A DNA stretch of 23,076 nucleotides. Origin: JBHENW01 sp046261875. Lineage in GTDB: Bacteria > Acidobacteriota > Thermoanaerobaculia > UBA5066 > Gp7-AA6. Both the position numbers and the translations under genes were made by a program. Positions within the stretch are counted from its first letter, which is position 1, and the number at the start of each line of letters is the position of its first letter. Under the pieces are notes generated by a model, which saw nothing but the letters and a program-made list of their open reading frames with translations, did not search any database and was not told the origin of the DNA. Positions 1-10,285 of the stretch are shown here, piece by piece. The stretch covers positions 1-23,076 of the forward strand of contig JBHENW010000062.1 in the NCBI GenBank assembly GCA_046261875.1, written 5' to 3'.

Positions 1-301
1 CTCTAGGCCTACTGCGACCGGCGGCTTCTCGCCTGCGGGCCCGCAAAACAGAAGCTCGTCCGTTGTGCAGAATTACGAGAAAAATGGGTGTCGCGCGACC
101 GGCGGAGCGCCCCTTCCAGGCGCGTCGTAGTTCGGACTCCGTGGGCTGTTCGGCGTGCGTCGAAAGCACCACCTCGAGTGGGGATGGCCCCTCGCCGATT
201 GCGAGCAGCGGATCGCTGAATGGCCATTCTGCTGGCTTCGCGATCGGACGAAATGAAGCCCCCGCCAGAAACGGGACGCTGTGTGTCGTTGAGGCTGCCA
301 T
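1..301 (-). CDS. N-terminal fragment of a possible Eco57I-like DNA methyltransferase/restriction protein, possibly frameshifted
   Basis: Reading leftward from ATG at 301 gives an open frame starting MAASTTHSVPFLAGASFRPI, with protein-like residues including WPFSDPLLAIGEG, ESELRRAWKGRSAGRATP and the hydrophobic strand IFLVILHNGRASV ending at residue 85. After that the frame stays open but turns into arginine-rich, shadow-like sequence. Skipping one base in the A-run at 45-48 (T-run on the coding strand) gives CGPAGEKPPVAVGLE up to the window edge. From memory, a wk.R..gRa.P...V...CGP.G..PPV pattern occurs at the N-terminus of large Eco57I-type class I SAM-dependent DNA methyltransferases; this could not be checked. 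It starts 25 bp after the stop of the upstream 199-codon gene, so the two are probably co-transcribed. I see no clear Shine-Dalgarno. The catalytic domain, if any, lies outside the window. Confident it is coding; family assignment is weak. Confidence 0.55.
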   Translation of the reverse strand, partial: MAASTTHSVPFLAGASFRPIAKPAEWPFSDPLLAIGEGPSPLEVVLSTHAEQPTESELRRAWKGRSAGRATPIFLVILHNGRASVLRARRREAAGRSRPR

Positions 302-326
302 CGGTCGATCCGAACGACGCGCCCGG

Positions 327-926
327 TTACGCCGAACCCCGCGCCTTCCCGAACCGGCCGCGGACCGTAAAGGGCACGAGTGACGCGCGTTCGACCGCAT
401 CCCACAACCCGCTCGCCCAACCGTCAGCTTCCCCCCGAAAGCGGTAGCGTCCACGACGGGGAGACTCAAGATGGCCGCGCTCCTGGAGAAGGCCCATCAC
501 GAGGTAGGTCTTGTACAAGGGAAAGCTCACGCGCTGAATTAGGTCGCTTGCTTCGAACTCCTGGTTCCGCTTGGTCCGCAAGTCCCGGAGGACTGCGATG
601 ATCTCCTCAAACTCCGACCGCGTCACCTTCTGCTCATAAGTCGCCTCGCCGTCTCGTCGAAGACCGATCTTGACGAGTACGCTCGCCGATTCCCTCAAGT
701 ATTTCGGAAAGGCTTCTGGCTCCGGCGCGTCCCCGCTCCCTCCGGCGGTATCGCCCAGAACCTCCACCAACTTGGCTTCGACCTGCTTCAATTCTTGGCT
801 CACCTGGGCCAGCGCCTGTGCCCGAGGAAAATCCTCGGCCCGAAGAAGATCGATGCTGCGGTCAGTAACCTTCGCCCGAAGATCAGAAAGGTCTTGAAAT
901 AACGCGTTATTGATTTTCAAACTCAT
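327..926 (-). CDS. Hypothetical protein with a winged-helix-like C-terminal region
   Basis: I do not recognise this 199-residue protein by name. Residues 1-60 look helical and partly coiled-coil (RAQALAQVSQELKQVEAKLV around 35-54). Residues 61-72 are a Gly/Asp/Pro-rich linker. Residues 74-120 form a mixed region, and about 104-163 read like a winged helix: helices around ASDLIQRV and LYKTYLVMGLLQERG, then a wing-like RRGRYRF. A DNA-binding role is inferred from this pattern only. The ATG at 926 is preceded by GGAGG at 937-933 with 6-base spacing, and a good promoter lies just upstream, so the start is well supported. It is followed after 25 bp by the methyltransferase-like fragment. Its placement behind an inverted repeat covering the promoter would suit an autoregulator of a restriction-modification or defence cassette, but that is inference. 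It could equally be a specificity or structural partner. Confidence 0.75.
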   Translation of the reverse strand: MSLKINNALFQDLSDLRAKVTDRSIDLLRAEDFPRAQALAQVSQELKQVEAKLVEVLGDTAGGSGDAPEPEAFPKYLRESASVLVKIGLRRDGEATYEQKVTRSEFEEIIAVLRDLRTKRNQEFEASDLIQRVSFPLYKTYLVMGLLQERGHLESPRRGRYRFRGEADGWASGLWDAVERASLVPFTVRGRFGKARGSA

Positions 927-947
927 ACTTGGCCTCCGTTGCCTCCA

Positions 948-977
948 ATTCTAGAGTTGTAGGGTTGTATAAGTCAA
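948..977 (-). promoter_or_regulatory. Sigma-70-like promoter of the left-edge operon
   Basis: On the minus strand TTGACT (977-972) and TAGAAT (953-948) are separated by 18 bases. Transcription would begin near 941, leaving a leader of about 15 bases containing the GGAGG at 937-933 before the ATG at 926. The surrounding bases are clearly richer in A+T than the core genes. Both hexamers are close to consensus. Confidence comes from hexamer quality and position only. Confidence 0.6.
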
Positions 978-983
978 CTCTAG
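951..983. repeat. Perfect 9-bp inverted repeat overlapping the promoter (candidate operator)
   Basis: CTAGAGTTG at 951-959 and its exact complement CAACTCTAG at 975-983 are separated by 15 bases. The left arm overlaps the -10 hexamer and the right arm overlaps the -35 hexamer of the promoter at 948-977. A protein dimer bound here would occlude RNA polymerase. Two direct copies of GTTGTA (956-961 and 964-969) lie within it. The winged-helix-like protein encoded immediately downstream is an obvious but unproven candidate ligand. As a hairpin it is unlikely to be a terminator, since no gene reads into it with a T-run following. Confidence 0.55.
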
Positions 984-1076
984 TTCTGACTGGCGGCGGC
1001 CTCCCGCAGTGGTCCCCCTAAGAACCTGGCTGTAAAGGGGATCCTGGAGTTATCGAAATGAGCCGGAGACTTCGAT

Positions 1077-3731
<2,655 letters not shown>

Positions 3732-3756
3732 GTTTCCGCGGGACGCGTGTTCTGCG

Positions 3757-6183
3757 TCAGATGTCCAGGTTCCTCACGTTCAACGCGTTGCTCTCGATGA
3801 AGTCGCGGCGCGGCTCGACGGCGTCTCCCATGAGAATCGAGAAGATCTGGTCGGCCCCGACCGCGTCCTCGACCGTCACGTAGAGCAGGCGGCGCTTCTC
3901 GGGATCCATCGTCGTCCGCCACAGCTCTTCGGCGTCCATCTCGCCCAACCCCTTGTATCGGCTGACGAGGAGGCCTTTCTTCGCCGACTCGTAGATGGCG
4001 TCCACGACGGCCGGGAGCGTCTCGTGCCGCTCCGAGTCCCCGTTCTTCGTAACGAGGTACGGTCCGTCCAGGAACGGGCCGATGGACTTGGCGTTCTCGC
4101 GGATCCGCTTGACCTCGTAGGAGGAGACGAAATCCGTGTCGATGCGCGCCTCGCGCGGCACGCCGTTGACGGCGCTCACGATCTCCAGCGCCCAGGCCGA
4201 ATGCTCCTCGTCGGCGACGACCTCCGCCTTCTGGACGCCGAAGGCCCGCACCGACCGCGCGAGGTCCTCCACCTTCTTCTTGTCCGTGAAATCGCTTTTC
4301 GACAGCATCCCGCGGTCGATCAGCGCGCGGACGAGGGCCTCGGGGACTCCGCGGTGGGAGAGCTTGCCGATGTGGCCGCGGTACTCCTCCATCCTCTCGA
4401 GGAGCGCCGCGAGCTTCTCGCCCGAGACGGTGGCCCCCGACATCTCGGAGGAGAGGGACCGGTCGCTCCCGAGACGGGCCAGGAGGAACTTGGACATCTC
4501 CTTCTCGTCCTTCAGGTACGACTCCTTCTTCCCCTCCGCGACCTTGAAGAGCGGCGGCTGCGCGATATACAGGTATCCCTTCTCGATGAGCGGCGCCATG
4601 TGTCGGAAAAAGAAGGTCAGCAGCAGCGTCCGGATGTGCGAGCCGTCCACGTCGGCGTCGGTCATGATGACGATCTTGTGGTAGCGGACCTTCGAGACGT
4701 CGAAATCCTCGCCGATCCCCGTGCCGAGCGCCGTGATGAGCGTACGGATCTCGGCGAAGCCGAGCATCTTGTCCAGACGCGCTTTTTCGACGTTCAGGAT
4801 CTTGCCCCGCAGCGGGAGGATCGCCTGGGATCGGCGGTCGCGCCCCTGCTTCGCCGAGCCCCCGGCGCTGTCCCCTTCGACGATGAAGAGCTCGGAGAAC
4901 GCGGGGTTCTTCTCCTGGCAGTCGGCGAGCTTGCCGGGGAGCGAGCCCGAGTCCAGCGCGCCCTTGCGCCGCACGAGCTCACGGGCCTTCCGCGCCGCCT
5001 CGCGCGCCCGCGCCGACTCGACGATCTTCTCGACGATCTTGCGCGCGACCCGGGGATTTTCTTCGAGGTACGACCCGAGCTTCTCGTAAACCACCTGCTG
5101 GACCCAGGTCTTGACCTCCGATGAGACGAGCTTGTCCTTCGTCTGGGAGGAGAACTTCGGATCCTTGACCTTGACCGAGACGACCGCCGTGAGCCCCTCT
5201 CGGCAGTCGTCGCCCGAGAGGGTCGTTTCCTTCAACGCCTTCGTCAGGTTGTTCTGGTCCGCATACCGCTGCAGCGCGCGCGTCAAGGCCGTCTTGAAGC
5301 CTTCCAGGTGCGTTCCGCCATCCCGGTTGTTGATCGTGTTGGTGAACGTGAAGAGGGTCTCGGTATAGCCCTCGTTCCACTGCAGGGCGATCTCGACCCG
5401 CTCTTTGTCGGCGTCGCGTCGCGCGTCGCCGGCGCCCCCCGCCCCTTTCACGTCCTGGAAGAAGATGACCTTGTCGTGGATCGGCTGCTTCGTCTTGTTC
5501 AGGTGCTCGACGAAGGAGCGGATCCCGCCTTCGTAAGCGAAGTCGTGCTTCTTCTCGGTCCGCTCGTCGTGGATGGAAATGGCCACGCCCGGGTTGAGGA
5601 ACGACAGCTCCCGCAACCTCTGCGAGAGGCTGTCGAAGTGAAACTCGGTGACGGAGAAGATCTCGGTGTCCGGCCAGAAGGTCATCTTCGTGCCCGACTT
5701 GCGGGAGGTCCCCGTGGACTTGATCGGCGCCGCCGGAATGCCGCGCTCGTAAGTCTGGACCCAGACCTTTCCGTCGCGGCGGACCTCGACCTCCAGCCGC
5801 CTGGAGAGCGCGTTGACGACGGAGACGCCGACCCCGTGCAGGCCTCCGGAGACCTTGTAGGAGTTGTCGTCGAATTTCCCGCCGGAGTGCAGGTCCGTCA
5901 TGATGATCTCGAGCGTCTCGCGCTTGTGCTCCTTGTGGAGCCCTACCGGAATGCCGCGCCCGTTGTCTTCCACGGTGACGGAGTTGTCGGAGTGGATCGT
6001 CACCGAGACGTGATCCGCATGTCCGACCTGCGCCTCGTCGATGGAGTTGTCCACGAGCTCGAAGACCATGTGGTGCAGCCCCGTGATGTCGTCGGTGTCC
6101 CCGATGTACATCCCGGGCCGCTTCCGGACCGCTTCGAGGCCCTTGAGCAGCTTGATCGAGTCTGTGGTGTATGCCGTGCTCAT
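3757..6183 (-). CDS. gyrB: DNA gyrase subunit B
   Basis: GyrB is the ATPase subunit of gyrase. The 808-residue protein has a GHKL ATPase domain with ELVDN (Glu42, Asn46), EDNGRG (Asp73) and the lid GGLHGVGVS around 113-121. A transducer domain follows to about 400. The TOPRIM domain has EGDSAGG (Glu436) and the Mg2+-binding acidic triplet Asp509, Asp511, Asp513. Residues ~555-735 contain the extra segment typical of Gram-negative-type GyrB. The end has RYKGLGEMD and the usual tail. The frame is open 27 codons further upstream, but the ATG at 6183 gives the canonical MSTAYTTDSIKLLKGLEAVR start and forms an ATGA overlap with the recF stop, indicating translational coupling. PLRGKILNVEKA is a common variant of the GyrB quinolone segment. 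Confidence 0.97.
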   Translation of the reverse strand: MSTAYTTDSIKLLKGLEAVRKRPGMYIGDTDDITGLHHMVFELVDNSIDEAQVGHADHVSVTIHSDNSVTVEDNGRGIPVGLHKEHKRETLEIIMTDLHSGGKFDDNSYKVSGGLHGVGVSVVNALSRRLEVEVRRDGKVWVQTYERGIPAAPIKSTGTSRKSGTKMTFWPDTEIFSVTEFHFDSLSQRLRELSFLNPGVAISIHDERTEKKHDFAYEGGIRSFVEHLNKTKQPIHDKVIFFQDVKGAGGAGDARRDADKERVEIALQWNEGYTETLFTFTNTINNRDGGTHLEGFKTALTRALQRYADQNNLTKALKETTLSGDDCREGLTAVVSVKVKDPKFSSQTKDKLVSSEVKTWVQQVVYEKLGSYLEENPRVARKIVEKIVESARAREAARKARELVRRKGALDSGSLPGKLADCQEKNPAFSELFIVEGDSAGGSAKQGRDRRSQAILPLRGKILNVEKARLDKMLGFAEIRTLITALGTGIGEDFDVSKVRYHKIVIMTDADVDGSHIRTLLLTFFFRHMAPLIEKGYLYIAQPPLFKVAEGKKESYLKDEKEMSKFLLARLGSDRSLSSEMSGATVSGEKLAALLERMEEYRGHIGKLSHRGVPEALVRALIDRGMLSKSDFTDKKKVEDLARSVRAFGVQKAEVVADEEHSAWALEIVSAVNGVPREARIDTDFVSSYEVKRIRENAKSIGPFLDGPYLVTKNGDSERHETLPAVVDAIYESAKKGLLVSRYKGLGEMDAEELWRTTMDPEKRRLLYVTVEDAVGADQIFSILMGDAVEPRRDFIESNALNVRNLDI

Positions 6184-7301
6184 TTTCGCCAGCCGTTCAC
6201 GGCGCGCAGGGACTCGCGCTCCACGGCGCGGCCCGCGCGCATCTCGACGATCGCCGGCGCCCACCGGCGCCAGCGCGCCGGATCCGAGGCGGTCGTCAGG
6301 ATCGCCGTGACCCCGTCGGGAAGCGCGTCGAAGAAAGCCTCCGCCCAGCCCGCCGACAGGCCGGCGTCGAAATCGTCCACGCCGAGCAGGGGAGCTTCAC
6401 CCGTTGCGCGCGCGATCGCCTTCCACTCCGCGAGCTTCGCCAGGGCGACGGTTCGCTGGACCTCGCCGGAAGACGCGCGGGAAGCGAGCGGCCGCCCGTC
6501 GCGGGTCCAGACGAGGTCATCGCGGTGCGGGCCGGCCAGCGAATGGCCGCGCCGCCGCTCGGCCGCCGCCACCCGTTCGCAGGCCCTTCGGAGATCGTCC
6601 TCCGTGTCGCCATCAGACACGTAACTTACTGAAACCGCTGCATATTCCCGTCCCGCGGCCCTCGCCAGGTCCAGAAAAAGCTCCCTCCAGGACTCGAGGG
6701 CCTCTCGCCGTTTCCGGCGCAGGACGGACCCCGCCCGGACGAGCTCCTCCGTCCACGCCGCGAGCTCGTCGCCGCTCACCGCGCCCCCCGTCCGGATCCT
6801 CCCGAGGAGGGCATTGCGGCTGCGCAATGCGCGGTCGTAGCGGGCCAGGTCGTCTCCCGCGGCTGGACGGGACGCCAGCAGGAGCCGGTCGACGAAGCGC
6901 CGCCGGAATGCCGGGCTCCCGCAGATCAGCTCCCGGTGGTCCGGGGCGAGGAACACGGCCGGGGCGAGGCGCGAAACCTCCCGGAAGCCCACGGGCGATC
7001 CATCCCGCTCGAAGGCGCGGCCGCCTTGCCGAGCCCACGCCATCGTCAGACGGGTCGCTTCGAAGCCCTGACGCAGAACCCCGCGGAGGGTGAACCCCCC
7101 GTCGCCGTTGGCCATCTCCGAAGCGGTGGCCCGCCGGAAAGATCTCTGCCCGCACAACAGCGCGACCGCCTCGAGCAGGTTGGTCTTCCCCTGCGCGTTC
7201 TCGCCGACGACGAGGGTCATTCCCGGTCCGAAAGGGACGGGATCCGGAGAGAGGTTGCGGAAGCCGGTTGCTGTGATTTCGGAGACGCGCAAGCTTGGCA
7301 A
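6180..7301 (-). CDS. recF: DNA replication and repair protein RecF
   Basis: RecF is an SMC-like ABC ATPase that, with RecO and RecR, loads RecA at single-strand gaps and stalled forks. The 373-residue protein is of normal length. It shows the N-terminal FRNL segment, Walker A GENAQGKT at 33-40, an ABC signature in ASSGEVQRT, and Walker B ending in VDDFDAGLS. The central part is divergent and helical, as usual. There is no ATG start: the frame begins with TTG at 7301, directly abutting the dnaN TGA (7304-7302), with a second in-frame TTG at 7292 that would give LRVSEITATGFRNL. Neither has a clear Shine-Dalgarno, so translation probably depends on ribosomes finishing dnaN. The stop overlaps the gyrB start as ATGA. 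Confidence 0.93.
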   Translation of the reverse strand: MPSLRVSEITATGFRNLSPDPVPFGPGMTLVVGENAQGKTNLLEAVALLCGQRSFRRATASEMANGDGGFTLRGVLRQGFEATRLTMAWARQGGRAFERDGSPVGFREVSRLAPAVFLAPDHRELICGSPAFRRRFVDRLLLASRPAAGDDLARYDRALRSRNALLGRIRTGGAVSGDELAAWTEELVRAGSVLRRKRREALESWRELFLDLARAAGREYAAVSVSYVSDGDTEDDLRRACERVAAAERRRGHSLAGPHRDDLVWTRDGRPLASRASSGEVQRTVALAKLAEWKAIARATGEAPLLGVDDFDAGLSAGWAEAFFDALPDGVTAILTTASDPARWRRWAPAIVEMRAGRAVERESLRAVNGWRK

Positions 7302-8414
7302 TCAGAGCCGCATCGGCATCACGACGTAGAGATACCGCGAAGAACCCTCGATCTCCCCCTCCGGCCGGCAGATGCATTGCGTGTTCTCGTCCTTCAACTC
7401 CAGCCGGATGTTCTCGGTCTCGGCCTCGTCGAGGAAATCGAGGAGGTATTGCGCGTTCAACCCGATGGAAAGAGGCTCGGCGGAGTATTCGACGTCGAGC
7501 GTCTCGGTTCCTTCCCCGAGCTCCTGGCTCGCGGAAGCGATCGTCAGCAGGTTCTTCTCGAAGGAGAGCTTGACCCCCCGCGATCGCTCGGAGGAGAAGA
7601 GGGCGACGCGGCGGATCGCCCCCTGCACCACTCCGCGCGGCACGATCGCCGTCTTGTCGTTGTTCTTGGAGAGGATCTTTTCGTAGTCCGGAAAGTTCAC
7701 GTCGAGCAGCCGCGCGATGAGCTGCCGGTTGCCGACTTGGAAGAGCAGGTGGTTCTCGGAGTGGCGGATCTCCAGGTTGGGGGAGTCTCCGCCATCCATC
7801 TTGAGGATCTCCGCCAGCGCCTTCTTGGGCACCAGCACGTTGGGCAGGGCCGGCTTGCCGTTGGAGCGCGCGAAGTTGATCAGCGCCAGGCGGTGCCCGT
7901 CGGTGGCCACGAGCTCGAACTCCTTGCCCTTTTCCTTGAGTAGCGCGCCCATGAGCTGGAAGCGGGTTTCTTCCGCGGACACCGCGTATAAAACCTTTCG
8001 GCTCACACGTTTCCAGAGATCGAGGGGGAAGCTGACCTCTCCCTTCCCTTCGACCTTCGGGACCGTCGGGAAGTCCTCGGCCGGCTGCGCGACGAGCCGG
8101 AAGCTCGAGCGCTGACAGGTCACGCCGAGGTAGTGGTTGTCCATCAGTTTGAGGTTGACGTCGGCGTCCGGCAGGTTGCGGATCAGGTCGAAGAGCTTGC
8201 GCGCCGGAACGGTCACGCTGCCCGGGCGGGAGACGCGCGCCTCGGCCTGGGAGAGGAGCGTCAGGTCCAGGTCGGTCGAGGTGAAATCGAGGTGGCCGTC
8301 GGAGGCCTTCAGCAGGATGTTCGAGAGAATCGGAATCGTATTTTTCCTCTCGACCACCCCTTGCATGAGCGTGAGCTCATTCAAGAAGTCGCCCCGCTTG
8401 AGCGTCAATTCCAT
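7302..8414 (-). CDS. dnaN: DNA polymerase III beta subunit (sliding clamp)
   Basis: The beta clamp dimerises around DNA and tethers polymerase III and other clamp-binding proteins. The 370-residue protein has the three-fold clamp architecture: MELTLKRGDFLNEL at the start, ERKNTIPILSNILL about residues 22-35, VATDGHRLAL in the middle domain, and C-terminal YVVMPMRL at the hydrophobic peptide-binding pocket. The ATG at 8414 is preceded by GGAGG at 8431-8427 (12-base spacing, rather long) and an A+T-rich stretch with a possible extended -10 element. It lies 226 bp downstream of dnaA across an interval with DnaA-box-like sequences, so it may have its own promoter as well as read-through from dnaA. 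Confidence 0.97.
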   Translation of the reverse strand: MELTLKRGDFLNELTLMQGVVERKNTIPILSNILLKASDGHLDFTSTDLDLTLLSQAEARVSRPGSVTVPARKLFDLIRNLPDADVNLKLMDNHYLGVTCQRSSFRLVAQPAEDFPTVPKVEGKGEVSFPLDLWKRVSRKVLYAVSAEETRFQLMGALLKEKGKEFELVATDGHRLALINFARSNGKPALPNVLVPKKALAEILKMDGGDSPNLEIRHSENHLLFQVGNRQLIARLLDVNFPDYEKILSKNNDKTAIVPRGVVQGAIRRVALFSSERSRGVKLSFEKNLLTIASASQELGEGTETLDVEYSAEPLSIGLNAQYLLDFLDEAETENIRLELKDENTQCICRPEGEIEGSSRYLYVVMPMRL

Positions 8415-8432
8415 GGGAACTCAAAGCCTCCG

Positions 8433-8470
8433 GAAGAGAAAAAAGTTTACCACAAACAGTCGAAATAACA
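8433..8470. other. A+T-rich segment, candidate DNA unwinding element of oriC
   Basis: This stretch between dnaA and dnaN has long A runs and an AGTTTACCACAAAC core. By eye its G+C is about one third, against about two thirds around it. It contains a DnaA-box-like 9-mer TTTACCACA at 8446-8454 (7 of 9 match to TTATCCACA). In bipartite origins such as that of Bacillus subtilis the unwinding element also lies between dnaA and dnaN. The assignment rests on composition and position only; dnaN promoter elements may share this DNA. Confidence 0.45.
8444..8454 (-). promoter_or_regulatory. Possible dnaN promoter (extended -10)
   Basis: On the minus strand TGGTAAACT gives an extended -10 element (TGn plus TAAACT at 8449-8444) with no convincing -35. 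Transcription would start near 8437, just upstream of the GGAGG at 8431-8427. It overlaps the DnaA-box-like TTTACCACA, which would allow DnaA to affect dnaN transcription. Weakly supported. Confidence 0.35.
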
Positions 8471-8596
8471 GGCCCTGTGGAGGAGCCGCGGACAGCAGAA
8501 AAAGTCAATATCCATCGGGTCGAAATCATCCTCTCCGGAGTGCGCGTGAAACACCGGGATCCGCAGCGACGCCTCCTCGGGACGCGGCGACGCGCT

Positions 8597-8633
8597 TGCG
8601 GAAAAGGCCCGAGTGGAAAACGAGTGGGGAAAA
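8597..8633. promoter_or_regulatory. Cluster of DnaA-box-like 9-mers immediately after dnaA
   Basis: Three related elements occur in the same orientation: TGCGGAAAA (8597-8605), AGTGGAAAA (8612-8620) and AGTGGGGAAAA (8623-8633), i.e. TTTTCC-based boxes on the minus strand. The last two start 11 bases apart, about one helical turn. TTTTCCGCA also occurs on the other side of dnaA at 9964-9972. They diverge from TTATCCACA but are compatible with a lineage-specific box. Another weak match, TGTGGAGGA, is at 8476-8484. Confidence 0.45.
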
Positions 8634-8640
8634 GGGGAAG

Positions 8641-9951
<1,311 letters not shown>

Positions 9952-9963
9952 AAGGGCGGGCCG

Positions 9964-9996
9964 TTTTCCGCAAAGATTTCCACAGGCTGTGGAAAG
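9964..9996. promoter_or_regulatory. DnaA-box-like cluster upstream of dnaA, with an 8-bp palindrome
   Basis: TTTTCCGCA (9964-9972), ATTTCCACA (9976-9984) and, inverted, TGTGGAAAG (9988-9996, complement CTTTCCACA) start every 12 bases. The last two form the perfect inverted repeat TTTCCACA-ggc-TGTGGAAA at 9977-9995. Matches to TTATCCACA are 7 of 9. They lie within 45 bases of the dnaA start and are plausible for autoregulation and for the upstream half of a bipartite origin. Confidence 0.55.
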
Positions 9997-10019
9997 CCCT
10001 TCGGGATCAAAGGGGGCGG

Positions 10020-10025
10020 AGTATA
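10020..10025 (-). promoter_or_regulatory. Possible dnaA -10 element
   Basis: TATACT on the minus strand matches the -10 consensus at 5 of 6 positions and would start transcription near 10013, giving a leader of about 60 bases that includes the DnaA-box-like palindrome at 9977-9995. No good -35 hexamer is visible 16-18 bases upstream; that DNA is the heptameric repeat. Tentative. Confidence 0.35.
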
Positions 10026-10030
10026 CAACC

Positions 10031-10109
10031 GGAAGTCGGGAGTCGGGAGCCGGGAGTCGAGGGCGGCCTCTCTTGGACTTCCGACTATCGACTCCCGGCT
10101 CCCGCTTCC
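10031..10109. repeat. Heptameric tandem repeat with a 17-bp inverted-repeat arm pair
   Basis: Four consecutive heptamers of the form AGYCGGG occupy 10034-10061 (AGTCGGG, AGTCGGG, AGCCGGG, AGTCGAG). The segment CGGGAGCCGGGAGTCGA (10044-10060) is matched exactly by its complement at 10088-10104, with a 27-base loop. Outer GGAAG (10031-10035) and CTTCC (10105-10109) also pair if the extra 8 bases of the left arm bulge out. Such short heptamers resemble dispersed intergenic repeats known from other bacteria (for example the STRR repeats of cyanobacteria). Without the genome I cannot say whether this copy is one of many. It separates the dnaA and rpmH promoters. Confidence 0.7.
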
Positions 10110-10138
10110 TTGACTTCCCCCCCGCCAGACCCTAGGAT
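10110..10138 (+). promoter_or_regulatory. Sigma-70-like promoter of rpmH
   Basis: TTGACT (10110-10115) and TAGGAT (10133-10138) are separated by 17 bases. Transcription should begin near 10145, only a few bases before the rpmH ATG at 10151, in the sequence ACCGTTTTTT. The message would therefore be leaderless or nearly so. The -35 begins right after the inverted repeat at 10031-10109. Confidence 0.6.
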
Positions 10139-10150
10139 GCACCGTTTTTT

Positions 10151-10285
10151 ATGAAGCGGACTTATCAGCCGAACAACCGCAGGCGCAAGCGCACGCACGG
10201 GTTCCTCGGGCGCATGCGGACGCGTTCGGGTCGCGCCGTGATCTCGGCGCGCCGCCGCAAAGGACGCAAAAGAATCTCGGTGTGA
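10151..10285 (+). CDS. rpmH: 50S ribosomal protein L34
   Basis: This 44-codon gene encodes MKRTYQPNNRRRKRTHGFLG followed by RMRTRSGRAVISARRRKGRK and RISV, a full-length L34 with the usual run of basic residues that bind 23S rRNA in the large subunit. The position just after the origin and before rnpA is the common bacterial arrangement. There is no Shine-Dalgarno; the upstream bases are a T6 run directly before ATG, and the predicted transcript start is only about 6 bases upstream. The final GTG and stop overlap the rnpA start as GTGA, so rnpA translation is coupled to it. Identification is secure. Confidence 0.97.
   Translation: MKRTYQPNNRRRKRTHGFLGRMRTRSGRAVISARRRKGRKRISV

Noticed and set aside
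63..383. Plus-strand open frame of 106 codons at the left edge
   Set aside because: Its composition is Ser/Arg/Pro-rich and shadow-like; the minus-strand frame from 301 is more protein-like.
984..1076. Possible terminator after gyrA (GGTCCCC and GGGGATCC around 1012-1042)
   Set aside because: The stem is only about 4-7 bases with a mismatch and no T-run on the gyrA-sense strand, so I cannot support it.
6184..6264. Longer gyrB start at 6264
   Set aside because: The extra 27 residues are Arg/Gly-rich recF shadow; the family N-terminus and the ATGA overlap favour 6183.
8536..8553. CGTGAAACA as a parS half-site between dnaA and dnaN
   Set aside because: Only one arm matches; the other arm does not resemble TGTTTCAC.
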